Below are positions 8,115 through 16,592 of a stretch of DNA of 64,000 nucleotides, one piece after another. Source of the DNA: Clostridia bacterium (GTDB lineage: Bacteria > Bacillota > Clostridia > Monoglobales > Monoglobaceae). The position numbers were made by a program, and so were the translations under genes. The notes beneath the pieces are model-generated. The model was not told where the DNA came from and ran no database searches. It saw nothing but the letters and a program-made list of their open reading frames with translations. The stretch lies in assembly GCA_017397725.1 (NCBI GenBank), contig JAFQIA010000017.1, positions 1-64,000 of the forward strand, read 5' to 3'. Each line of letters begins with the position of its first letter. Position 1 is the first letter of the stretch.

Positions 8115-9524
8115 CTACCGCATCGAATTCAAATACTTTTGCATCACCCGACGGGCAATGGGTGCCGCATTGGAGCCACCCGCCCCACCATCGTATTCCA
8201 GAAGCACCGCCACTGCAATGGAGGGTGCCTCTGCGGGGGCATAGCCCACAAACCAAGCATGGTCTTTGTTGGTTTCATTCTCGGCGGTGCCGGTTTTCCC
8301 CGCCACCGTCACGCCGGAGATTCTTGCGCCGCTTCCGGTTCCGTTTTTCACAACGCCCTGCATCAAATCATCCAGATATGCCGCACAATCCTCGGTCATA
8401 CTCTGGTATAACACATCAGGTTTGGTTGCAGAAAGCTTAACCCCCGACACCGTGGTCACCGTATCCACCAGATAAGGACGCATCATTTTTCCGCCATTGG
8501 CGACGGATGCGCCCATCATTGCCACATGGAGCGGGGTCATCAACAACTGTCCCTGTCCGATAGAAACCAATGCCGCATCCTCTTTCTCGATTTTTTTGTA
8601 CTGGATTTTGCTGCGGCTGACGGAAATATCAAAGGGGATTTCCTTATTGACCCCAAATTTTTCAGCGGTTTCTTTCACCTTGTCCGGCCCCAATTCATAG
8701 CCCAAGGTGCAGAACACAAAGTTACTGGAAAGCTCAAAGCCACGCTTGAGTCCAATCTCTCCGTATGCCTTTTTGCCGTAGTTATCCACCTTCATTCCGC
8801 CTTGGGTAAAGGTGCCGGTATCTTCAAAGGTTTCGGCAATCCTCCCTGTATCATAGGCTGCCGCCGCTGTTGCAATCTTGTAGGTGGAACCGGGGGCATA
8901 CAGGCCTTGGGTGGCTCTTGCCAGAAGGGGTGCATCCTCCCGCTCTACAATGGTATTCCAATTCTTTTCCAGCGCTGCAGCCTCCGGTGCAAAGTCGGGA
9001 CAGCTCACCATCGCCAGCACCTTTCCGGTTTGGGGTTCTAAGGCAACCACCGCACCCTTTCTCCCGCCAAGCTGCTGATAAGCGTATTGCTGCAAGTCGT
9101 GATCGATGGTCAGGTTCAGGTTATAACCGGAACGCAGCTCCTGAAAACTGAGGGTAATATCCCCCTGTCCCAAAAGCTCCTTATCATACGCCATCTCCAG
9201 CTGGCTCTTTCCGTAAACGCGGGAGTAATAGCCAATCACATGGCTATACAGATTTCCCTTGGGATACCGTCGGGTACGGCTGTCGCCGTTTACCACGGTT
9301 TCTGCCAAAAGCTCTCCATCGCGATCATAGATATTGCCCCGTTTGACAAATCGTTCATCCTCCCACTGTCGCTTGTTGTAAGGGTTACCTGCAACCTCTT
9401 TTGCCTCAAACATATTGAAGTACAAAAGGTAGGTAATGAGGGACAAAAACATCAGACAAACTACCACCAGAATATGGAGCATCCGCTTTTTCTGAGAATA
9501 GCCTTTTTCTTGTTTATCTGCCAC
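8115..9524 (-). CDS. Class B penicillin-binding protein (transpeptidase)
   Basis: This 469-aa protein has one N-terminal membrane anchor (about residues 15-37) and a transpeptidase domain that cross-links peptidoglycan outside the membrane. The three active-site motifs are present: STYK (SxxK), SSN (SxN) and KTG in GKTGTAEN. RGNIYDRDG marks the start of the dimerisation region. It has no PASTA domains, unlike the second PBP in the window. The start is taken as GTG at 9524, with GGAGG 8 nt upstream, giving an 11-bp overlap with the preceding polymerase gene. It is partnered with the FtsW/RodA-type protein and FHA protein upstream and leads into sigK. Confidence 0.92.
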   Translation of the reverse strand: MADKQEKGYSQKKRMLHILVVVCLMFLSLITYLLYFNMFEAKEVAGNPYNKRQWEDERFVKRGNIYDRDGELLAETVVNGDSRTRRYPKGNLYSHVIGYYSRVYGKSQLEMAYDKELLGQGDITLSFQELRSGYNLNLTIDHDLQQYAYQQLGGRKGAVVALEPQTGKVLAMVSCPDFAPEAAALEKNWNTIVEREDAPLLARATQGLYAPGSTYKIATAAAAYDTGRIAETFEDTGTFTQGGMKVDNYGKKAYGEIGLKRGFELSSNFVFCTLGYELGPDKVKETAEKFGVNKEIPFDISVSRSKIQYKKIEKEDAALVSIGQGQLLMTPLHVAMMGASVANGGKMMRPYLVDTVTTVSGVKLSATKPDVLYQSMTEDCAAYLDDLMQGVVKNGTGSGARISGVTVAGKTGTAENETNKDHAWFVGYAPAEAPSIAVAVLLEYDGGAGGSNAAPIARRVMQKYLNSMR

Positions 9525-10758
9525 CTTTCTCACCTCCGTGCCGTTCCTCTTTGGCGGAAATCGCCTGAATAATACCCAGAGAAACAAAATTCACCACAAT
9601 GGAGGTTCCGCCGTAGCTGACAAAAGGCAGGGTGATTCCGGTCAGGGGAATCAGCTTAATCACCCCTCCCACAATGATAAAGGTCTGGACTGCAAACATC
9701 AGGGTCAGTCCAAAGCAAACCGCTTTGTCATAGGCATCCTTTGCCAGAATGGCAATCTTAAAGCATCGATAGGCAATCAGGAAAAACAGCAGAATGATTG
9801 CCGCACCGCCAAACACGCCCATTTCCTCGCAGACTGCCGCAAAAATGAAGTCGGAGTGTACCTCAGGGATGTAGCCGGGCGACCCATTGCCAAGACCTCT
9901 GCCAAAGTAATTGCCCGATGCAATGGCAAACAAAGATTGGGTAATCTGATAACCGGTGTTGGAAATATCCTCCCAAGGATTGAGCCAAGTGCTGACCCGC
10001 ACCTGAATATGGTACAAAAACCGATACCCCAAAAACGCCACCACCAAAGCCGCGGCAATATTCATCAACAGAAATCCGTAATTCTTTTCATACACATAGG
10101 TCATAAAAATATAGATGGCAAACAGCACCAGAATGGTTCCCCAGTCCCGCTGCAGTACCAAAAATCCAATAAAGAGATAGGTTACCATCAGGGTTCCCCA
10201 TTTGGGCGTGATTCTGCCAAGAGGCTTGTCCCACGCCTTGGAGTAATAGCACGCCAGGAACATAATATACAGAATTTTGGTCAGCTCCGACGGCTGGACG
10301 GTGACATTGCCCACCGCAATCCAGTTTCTTGCGCCGTTGATAGTCTTACCAAAAATCAGGGTGGCAAGAAACAACCCCGTACCCAGAATCACATAAACCA
10401 TCCACATTCTGTCCCAGAACCGGATGTGGTAATACACCAGATAGGCAACAAAAAAGGCTATCCCCCCAACGGCAACCCATACAATCTGGCGGATACCAAA
10501 GCTAAGGTCGATTCTGCACAACAAAAGCACCCCAATGGTAATCAGCATGCACGCCATCAGGGCGATAAACTTGTCCCCCATTCTGCAAAGGACGATGATG
10601 GTGTAAAGAATCAAAAACAAGCCCAAAAGTCCCGCGCCCACATAGAGCATCTTGGTATCATAGCTGTTTTTGACAAACAACAATCCAAAGCCAAACAGGT
10701 TCATCAATATCAAAAGATAGGCAGGTCGCCGATAATTGAGTCCCTTGAATCTTGCCAT
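9514..10758 (-). CDS. FtsW/RodA/SpoVE-family peptidoglycan polymerase
   Basis: This 414-aa polytopic SEDS protein with about ten membrane segments is expected to polymerise lipid II into glycan strands, with the adjacent class B PBP as transpeptidase partner. Conserved SEDS features include the GARNWI segment, QPSELTKI, the RDWGT loop and the C-terminal PLTGITLPFVSYGGTS. GGAGG precedes the ATG. It is the second gene of FHA-SEDS-PBP, an order also known as fhaB-rodA-pbpA in Actinobacteria. Whether it serves elongation, division or spore cortex synthesis cannot be told from sequence. Confidence 0.9.
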   Translation of the reverse strand: MARFKGLNYRRPAYLLILMNLFGFGLLFVKNSYDTKMLYVGAGLLGLFLILYTIIVLCRMGDKFIALMACMLITIGVLLLCRIDLSFGIRQIVWVAVGGIAFFVAYLVYYHIRFWDRMWMVYVILGTGLFLATLIFGKTINGARNWIAVGNVTVQPSELTKILYIMFLACYYSKAWDKPLGRITPKWGTLMVTYLFIGFLVLQRDWGTILVLFAIYIFMTYVYEKNYGFLLMNIAAALVVAFLGYRFLYHIQVRVSTWLNPWEDISNTGYQITQSLFAIASGNYFGRGLGNGSPGYIPEVHSDFIFAAVCEEMGVFGGAAIILLFFLIAYRCFKIAILAKDAYDKAVCFGLTLMFAVQTFIIVGGVIKLIPLTGITLPFVSYGGTSIVVNFVSLGIIQAISAKEERHGGEKGGR

Positions 10759-10785
10759 AACGTCCTCCTTTCCGGCAACGCCGAA

Positions 10786-11238
10786 TCAAAGTTCAAAAAG
10801 GAAATGCAGTTCTCCTACTGCAATCTCGTCCTGTGCATCCAAAAGCACCGTGTTGCGGATACGTTGTCCGTTGATATAGGTGCCGTTGCGGCTGCCCAAA
10901 TCCTCCAGATACCATTCGCCCTTTTCGTACCAGATGCGGATATGCTCACCGGAGATATACTTTTCCCGCAACACCACATCACAGCTCTTGTTTCTGCCCA
11001 CGGTGGCTTGTCCGTAAATCATATACCGCTTTTTCAGCTCGTTTTCTGCATGGCTGCGGCTCTGGATGGTTTTGAGTGATGCGGTTTCCAGTCCGCTGAC
11101 GTTCACACGCTCGTCATCAAACCGGCTCATCTTTTTCACATCCAGATAGATTAGCCGAATCACCCCAAAAATAAACAGATAGATAATCAGGGTGAAAATA
11201 TAACTGAAGATTGAGGATAGCAGATTATAAAATGTCAT
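10786..11238 (-). CDS. Membrane-anchored FHA-domain protein
   Basis: This 150-aa protein has one N-terminal membrane segment and a C-terminal forkhead-associated domain from about residue 80. The FHA signature is intact: GRNKSCDVVL, YISGEHIRI, and LGSRNGTYING. FHA domains bind phosphothreonine, so the protein probably links Ser/Thr-kinase signalling to the SEDS polymerase and PBP encoded next. The start was set at the ATG at 11238 because GGGAGG lies 8 nt upstream; upstream in-frame codons lack a ribosome binding site. The promoter at 11278-11306 drives the operon. Confidence 0.88.
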   Translation of the reverse strand: MTFYNLLSSIFSYIFTLIIYLFIFGVIRLIYLDVKKMSRFDDERVNVSGLETASLKTIQSRSHAENELKKRYMIYGQATVGRNKSCDVVLREKYISGEHIRIWYEKGEWYLEDLGSRNGTYINGQRIRNTVLLDAQDEIAVGELHFLFEL

Positions 11239-11277
11239 CGTCCTACCTCCCATATTCTCAAAAATACCATTTTTTCT

Positions 11278-11306
11278 ATTATACACCAGCACTCGTTGGA
11301 AGTCAA
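11278..11306 (-). promoter_or_regulatory. Sigma-A promoter of the FHA-SEDS-PBP(-sigK) operon
   Basis: On the minus strand TTGACT (11306-11301) and TATAAT (11283-11278) are separated by 17 bp, immediately downstream of the terminator of the GH127 gene. Confidence 0.8.
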
Positions 11307-11310
11307 CAAA

Positions 11311-11337
11311 AGCCCGTCGCTCTTCGAGCGACGGGCT
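11311..11337 (-). terminator. Terminator of the glycosidase operon
   Basis: A perfect 12-bp GC-rich stem (AGCCCGTCGCTC/GAGCGACGGGCT) with a 3-nt loop is followed on the minus strand by TTTTGTT. It lies just after the GH127 gene stop. Confidence 0.85.
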
Positions 11338-11343
11338 AAAGAT

Positions 11344-13170
11344 TTACTTTTCTGCCACCGGAATCTCGGTCATCCGCAGATTGGTACAGCCATAGGGAAT
11401 CATCTTCACCTTGGTGACTTCCCCAATGGGGGTATTGGATTTGGGCAGGGGATCGCAATGTCCGTTGTTAAAGTCCCATTCAACTTCTGCCATATCTACG
11501 GTCATAGAAACCGGTGCCCCCTCAGGGCTAAAGGGCGCATCAAAGGGATGCTCCTCTACCGTGAAGGTATCTGAGCAAAGGGCATAATTCCATTTGGACA
11601 TGGGATAGATATAATAGTCACAATAGGGGAACTTGCGCTCTACTCCGTTTTCGGTATACTCTACCTTTTCCCACTTTTCCTTGATGGGGATGGAATAGAA
11701 CAAGGGGCCTCTGCGTACGCAAACCATACCGTGGGGTCGTTCGATGATTTCAGGTTCAAAGCTGAGCTTGACCTCTACCTCTTCGACACCCTTCCAAGTA
11801 CGCTGGATGTGAGCAAACTCGCCCACCTTGGCATCGGTTCCGTCCACCGTTGCCGACTTGACAAATCCGGGGATTCTGACAGACAAGGTAAATGCCACCT
11901 CTTTTTCTGCAGTCACCCGATACTTCAGGCTATCTCTGAAGGGGTATTCGGTCATCAGTTCACAGGTCACCTTGACGCCATTGATTTGAGTTTCAACCTT
12001 GGCAGGGGAAAGCACACAGGATGCAATTCCTTGCTCGGATTTCATAAAGGTGGCAAGGGCGAGCTTGGGGAATCCCTGTCCAAAGTTAGAGGTACAACAA
12101 CCAAAATGGGGCTCCAATCCAAAGGTGTGTGCCACATTGTTGTTGGTTCTAAAGGGCTGTTTTGCCATAGGGAAGCACGCCACCTGATTGATCATCTGGT
12201 CATACTGATGGCTCCACATATCGGGACTGATTGCTGCCGGCAGCGAGTTATATGCCAGTGCCTCCAGACGATCCAGCCACTTGGTATTTCCGGTCACCGC
12301 AAACAAATGCTCATAGGAGAACATCAGCTCCACAATGCTGCAAAGCTCTGCCCCCTGAATGGGCGCATTGCCGGAGATGTTTTCATCTCCGCTGAAATGC
12401 CCGATTGCCATTCCGTGATGCTTATCAAGATACTCAAGTGCCAGATCCGCAAATTCTTCAGGGTCCATATCCTCAAACAAGGACCAGAGCGCCTCAGATT
12501 TGAGCATCATTGCGATATTTACCACGTGAGAATAGTATTCCCATTCATCGGTGCAATCCTCCAGCAGATAGGTGGTGAACAATTCCCGCCAGTCAAAGCC
12601 CTGTACCCGCAGTTTCTTGGCAAGCGCCAACAGCCAATCCTCGCCGGTCTTTTCATACAGCCAACAAACCGAAAGCAAGCCCTCAAACCAACGTGCCGCA
12701 CCCCAGTTGCGCAGGGTATTGCGGTTGATGTGGGAGTTGAACTGCTTTAAGCAACGGGAAATGACCTCCACCATTTTGGGGTCCTTGGAGCAATCTGCAT
12801 ACAGGCATAACACCTTACAAATCAACAGAACTGCCCAAGTGTCATAGTTCTCCCGCTCCGATTCCTTGCAAGGGCAAATCCAGCCATCCTCATTTTGAAA
12901 AGAAACAATGGCATCGATATACTTCTTTGCCCGCTGAATCATATCCTCGTCCTTAAGCAGGTATGCCAGAGGAATAAAACCGTCCAGCCAATAGGGCACA
13001 CGCTCCCATCCCTCACAGGTTCCGCCAATCCAAGCGCTATCACGGACATCCGGCCACACCTTGTCCAGGTTCCCATTGAGTCCATCTGCCTGAATCCGCA
13101 GTTGTTTACTTAGCCAACCGCTTGCTGTAATCTCATTGGTTGTAAAAAATTCATAGGCTTGCTTTTTCAT
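11344..13170 (-). CDS. GH127-type (DUF1680) beta-L-arabinofuranosidase-family protein
   Basis: This 608-aa protein has the (alpha/alpha)6-barrel layout of Glyco_hydro_127. The GH127 zinc/catalytic set can be matched: Glu275 and Cys277 in GAELCS, and Cys358-Cys359 in HFGCCTSN, with spacing close to the Glu-x-Cys...Cys-Cys arrangement of characterised arabinofuranosidases. There is no signal peptide, so it acts on imported or cytoplasmic oligosaccharides. The start 4 bp after the GH38 stop and the shared terminator indicate one transcript. The substrate could be another furanoside or glycoside, since this broad family has several activities. Confidence 0.85.
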   Translation of the reverse strand: MKKQAYEFFTTNEITASGWLSKQLRIQADGLNGNLDKVWPDVRDSAWIGGTCEGWERVPYWLDGFIPLAYLLKDEDMIQRAKKYIDAIVSFQNEDGWICPCKESERENYDTWAVLLICKVLCLYADCSKDPKMVEVISRCLKQFNSHINRNTLRNWGAARWFEGLLSVCWLYEKTGEDWLLALAKKLRVQGFDWRELFTTYLLEDCTDEWEYYSHVVNIAMMLKSEALWSLFEDMDPEEFADLALEYLDKHHGMAIGHFSGDENISGNAPIQGAELCSIVELMFSYEHLFAVTGNTKWLDRLEALAYNSLPAAISPDMWSHQYDQMINQVACFPMAKQPFRTNNNVAHTFGLEPHFGCCTSNFGQGFPKLALATFMKSEQGIASCVLSPAKVETQINGVKVTCELMTEYPFRDSLKYRVTAEKEVAFTLSVRIPGFVKSATVDGTDAKVGEFAHIQRTWKGVEEVEVKLSFEPEIIERPHGMVCVRRGPLFYSIPIKEKWEKVEYTENGVERKFPYCDYYIYPMSKWNYALCSDTFTVEEHPFDAPFSPEGAPVSMTVDMAEVEWDFNNGHCDPLPKSNTPIGEVTKVKMIPYGCTNLRMTEIPVAEK

Positions 13171-13174
13171 CTTT

Positions 13175-16100
13175 TTACCTCTTTACTCTTAATGTTACAA
13201 TCTCAAAGCCACGCAGAGAAACTTCCACGCTATTGTCTTCTACATTCAGCTTGTTGCAGCCTTCCTCAATCATATTGGTCAGGCATACGCACTTGACATC
13301 AAAGCCAAAGCTTACCTTTGTATTGGTATAACTGTTCTGGCACTCATACAAGCGGATGATGAGGTCACCGCTGCCATCCTCGGCAAGTTTGATATTGTCA
13401 ATGATAACATTTTTCTCAGAAATCGTCAAGAAGGATTTTTCCTCTGCCATTCCCGCACCAAGCAATACCGGAGCATTCAGTTCATACCCCTCTCTTACTA
13501 CATCGCTGTCTGCCAGATTCTCAGTAAAGGGCATAACGGAATAAGTAAAGGTCTGGATGCCCTTGTCTGCATGCATGTCAGGGCAAGCTCCTGCTTTAAG
13601 CAGGCTCAGGTGCAGATTGTTGTCCTCTGCCCCCACACCGTATTTGGAGTCATTGAGAACAGCAAAACCACGCTTACCCTCGCAAAGCGCAGACCATTTG
13701 TGCTGACAAACCTCAAAGCGATCCTGGTCGTACTGCTTGTTGCGGTGAGTCGGTCTCTTTGCATAACCGAACTGAATCTCAGAAACCAGTTCCTCGGTAT
13801 GTACATTAGGATAGAAGTGTGCCATCAGGAATCTGTGGGTTTCCTTCCAATCCACCGTGGTTTCAAAGTCCAGGCGGCGGCTGTTTTTTCTTAAAATTAC
13901 CCGCTGTTTCAGTTCCGATTGATTGATTTTCTTAGTAATCACCAGACTGGACAGCAGTTCGCCCTGATATTCCGGTTCGATGGTTGCATCAGCCAAAGGA
14001 ACTTCCACCTTTTCATAGAAGCTGTCAATATCCCAAGCATCACAGAAGGTGGGCATATCCTGATACAGTTTGAACACATTGGAGGGTTCGGACAGGAATT
14101 CCATCTTCTTTTCTTTGTCGAACAAGCTGATCATTTCACCCTTTTGATTAAAGGTTGCACGGATATACGCATTTTCCAATACCAATCCGTCGCCCTTTTT
14201 TGCTTCAACGACAGGAGCATTGCCCAATACAAAGCTCTTCATACCGCAAGCGGGAATCGTCACAGTTGCCAATACCTGTTCGCCAACCTTTTCAGTTGCG
14301 ATGGTATTGCCCTCGGTATCGCTCAGAGAGGTGTAACCTTCGGGAAGTGCAATCTGAGTGGTTCTGTCCCAAGACAGGGAGTTAAAGACAGTCAGCTGAT
14401 TGTCCTTGCTTTCAAGAATCCGGTTCACCACATCCTTGGTGATGGCATCCACTCTTGCCATTGCATCCAGATAGCTCGCCTCCGCTCTCTCGTGAACCGC
14501 TTGAATGGAGGAGCCGGGGATGATATCATGGAACTGGTTGAACAGCACATCTTTCCAAGCACCGTCAAGACCTGCCTTGGCACTGTCAATGCCATAAAGC
14601 GCAGACCACATTTCTGCCTCACGCAGAGCAAATTCCGCCTGACGGTTGTACTTTTTGGTCTTTGCCTGAGAGGTGTAGGTACCTCTATGTACTGCATAGT
14701 AAAGCTCGCCCACAAAAGTTTTTTCTACCACATACTTTTCTTCTACATCCTTGAAAAAATCGATGGGACTGGTGGGAACCATCTTGGGCATACCCTCCAA
14801 ATCCTCGGCTCTGCGCAGGGCTTCCAAGTGTTCGCGGGTAGCACCGCCACCACCGTCACCCCAACCATAGGTAAACATCTTCACCGGAATGTTCTCTTTT
14901 TCGGAATTCTCGTGCCATTTCTTAAAGGCATTGGAGGGGGTAACCTCTATTGGATACTCACAAGGAATATGGGCAAGCACCTTGCTGCCGTCAATACCCT
15001 GCCAGTCAAAAGTGGTCACATCCAGAATCGAACCCTCGTTATACAGCCACGGAATTTTACAGCTTACGAAATAATTCACGCCGCAGCCCTTGAGAATCTG
15101 GGGCAGGTTTCCACTTGCACCAAAGCTGTCAGGCAGCCAGAACAGCTCGCTTTCCACGCCAAATTCATCCTTGAAGAACTTTTTACCCACCAAGAACTGA
15201 CGAATCAAGCTTTCGCCTGAGGGAAGGTTGGTATCGGACTGTACCCACATACCACCCTCGATGATAATGTTTCCGTTCTTGACCGCCTCTTTCACTCTTT
15301 CATAGAGTTCGGGGTAAAGATTCTTCACATTATCCAGAATCCAAGCCTGACTCTGGGTATACTTATATTCAGGATATTCCTTCATCAGCTCCAGCTGGTT
15401 ACCCAAGGTTCTGGCAGTCTTTCTCTTGGTTTCATTCACTGTCCATACCCATTCCAAATCCAAATGGGAGTTGCCAATGGCATAGAAGAGGGGTGCAGTA
15501 GAGCCGTTTTTACATTCCATTAAGGGCTTCAAGATTTCTCTGCCCTTCACCGCATCCTGCTCAAAGACTGCAAAATCTGTCTCTACATCCACCGCATCGC
15601 AAACCTTTTTCAGACCTCTGTCAATCTGGGCACGACGGAGAGAATCCTCCTCCAGATTGTTCCGCAAATCATAGAGCATCTTCATATCCATCCAGAGCTG
15701 GAACACATCCTCCGAAAGATGACCGATGGTGCCGTTCTTCACCACTTTCTGGTTCACATCCTCAGGGAAATCGGTGATATTCTCTTCCGGAATCAAGATG
15801 ACGGCATTGGATTCATTGCCAAGAGTTCCACGGCTGTGCTTACTTCCGTTGTGCCCGGCGTAAACCTCCATTGCAATGTGATACACCTCGCCTGCCTTGG
15901 CACAATTGGTTAAGGTGATATGCGAGTGCTGTTGGTCAAAGGCACCAACAACCTTGCCGTTCAAAAAGACCAGACATTCTCCCAAATCAGCTTCAAAAAG
16001 CACCCGCTTGCCGTCAGCTTCCTTGGGCACTACGATTTCAGCAAAAAACCAGCCATACTGCCACTTGAGGCCCCAGGAAAGACCTTGGGGCATGGGCTGT

Positions 16101-16249
16101 TTCTCCTGTGCCATTGCCTCCTCTAAGTTCAAATGGTCAAAGGTGAAAAAGCCGGTGTATGTAACCTCCCCAATCGCATGATACATTCTTTTGGGGAACT
16201 TATCGATAAAAACTTCTACTTTTCTTTTATATTCTTGATTCAAAGCCAT
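13175..16249 (-). CDS. GH38 alpha-mannosidase
   Basis: This 1024-aa cytoplasmic zinc glycosidase hydrolyses alpha-mannosides. The N-terminal ~250 residues form the beta-rich domain of bacterial GH38 enzymes. Zinc ligands His262 and Asp264 lie in GNSHLDLEW, the nucleophile is Asp374 in WLPDSFGASG, and a further zinc histidine is in FHDIIPGSS. The C-terminal beta-sandwich domains end in GFEIVTLRVKR. GGAGG precedes the ATG. A decayed copy of its 3' end lies immediately upstream (16262-16518). It is co-transcribed with the GH127 gene and is presumably controlled by the propeller-AraC proteins encoded further upstream. Confidence 0.95.
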   Translation of the reverse strand: MALNQEYKRKVEVFIDKFPKRMYHAIGEVTYTGFFTFDHLNLEEAMAQEKQPMPQGLSWGLKWQYGWFFAEIVVPKEADGKRVLFEADLGECLVFLNGKVVGAFDQQHSHITLTNCAKAGEVYHIAMEVYAGHNGSKHSRGTLGNESNAVILIPEENITDFPEDVNQKVVKNGTIGHLSEDVFQLWMDMKMLYDLRNNLEEDSLRRAQIDRGLKKVCDAVDVETDFAVFEQDAVKGREILKPLMECKNGSTAPLFYAIGNSHLDLEWVWTVNETKRKTARTLGNQLELMKEYPEYKYTQSQAWILDNVKNLYPELYERVKEAVKNGNIIIEGGMWVQSDTNLPSGESLIRQFLVGKKFFKDEFGVESELFWLPDSFGASGNLPQILKGCGVNYFVSCKIPWLYNEGSILDVTTFDWQGIDGSKVLAHIPCEYPIEVTPSNAFKKWHENSEKENIPVKMFTYGWGDGGGGATREHLEALRRAEDLEGMPKMVPTSPIDFFKDVEEKYVVEKTFVGELYYAVHRGTYTSQAKTKKYNRQAEFALREAEMWSALYGIDSAKAGLDGAWKDVLFNQFHDIIPGSSIQAVHERAEASYLDAMARVDAITKDVVNRILESKDNQLTVFNSLSWDRTTQIALPEGYTSLSDTEGNTIATEKVGEQVLATVTIPACGMKSFVLGNAPVVEAKKGDGLVLENAYIRATFNQKGEMISLFDKEKKMEFLSEPSNVFKLYQDMPTFCDAWDIDSFYEKVEVPLADATIEPEYQGELLSSLVITKKINQSELKQRVILRKNSRRLDFETTVDWKETHRFLMAHFYPNVHTEELVSEIQFGYAKRPTHRNKQYDQDRFEVCQHKWSALCEGKRGFAVLNDSKYGVGAEDNNLHLSLLKAGACPDMHADKGIQTFTYSVMPFTENLADSDVVREGYELNAPVLLGAGMAEEKSFLTISEKNVIIDNIKLAEDGSGDLIIRLYECQNSYTNTKVSFGFDVKCVCLTNMIEEGCNKLNVEDNSVEVSLRGFEIVTLRVKR

Positions 16250-16261
16250 AAGTTTTCCTCC

Positions 16262-16518
16262 TTATCGTTTCACTCTTACTGTCACAATCTCAAATCCGTG
16301 CAGAGAAACATCCACGCTGTGGTTCTCTACCATCAGCGGATTGCGGTCTTCCTCAGCAAACTTGACATTGTCATAATACTATTTTTTTCAGAAATCGTCA
16401 AGGGAAATTTTTCCTCTGCCATTCCCGCGCCAAGCAATGCCAGAGCATTCACCACTCTTACCACATCGCTGTCTGCCAGATTCTCGGTATGGATGCCGTC
16501 TCCGTATAACTGTTCCAT
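16262..16518 (-). pseudogene. Remnant of a second GH38 gene (3' end with internal deletions)
   Basis: Read on the minus strand, the fragment begins with GAGGAGG and ATG (16518). It continues with residues matching the intact neighbour around NLADSDVV and LLGAGMAEEK, then jumps and shifts frame to end with VDVSLHGFEIVTVRVKR-stop, nearly identical to the intact C-terminus. About 45 residues are missing between the two blocks, and everything before the first block is absent. It is best read as the scar of a tandem alpha-mannosidase duplication, not as a functional small gene. Confidence 0.85.
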
Positions 16519-16536
16519 TTTTTCCTCCTCTTTGAG

Positions 16537-16574
16537 AAAAGCAGAGTTATGCTTTTCATTATAACTCTGCTTTT
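16537..16574. terminator. Terminator between the propeller-AraC genes and the GH38 region
   Basis: A 14-bp stem (AAAAGCAGAGTTAT/ATAACTCTGCTTTT) with a 10-nt loop lies just after the stop of the second propeller-AraC gene. T-runs occur on both sides. It separates regulator and enzyme transcription units, so the GH38-GH127 genes probably have their own promoter or are read through. Confidence 0.75.
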
Positions 16575-16592
16575 TTAGAATTCAATGTATTT

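Noticed and set aside
9538..11079. 513-codon plus-strand frame opposite the SEDS and FHA genes
   Set aside because: Antisense to conserved membrane protein; highly polar, Gln/His/Lys-rich nonsense product.
16333..16518. 61-aa open frame as an independent small gene
   Set aside because: Its residues match the intact GH38 C-terminal region and the frame breaks in the middle of the homology, so it is reported as part of a pseudogene.
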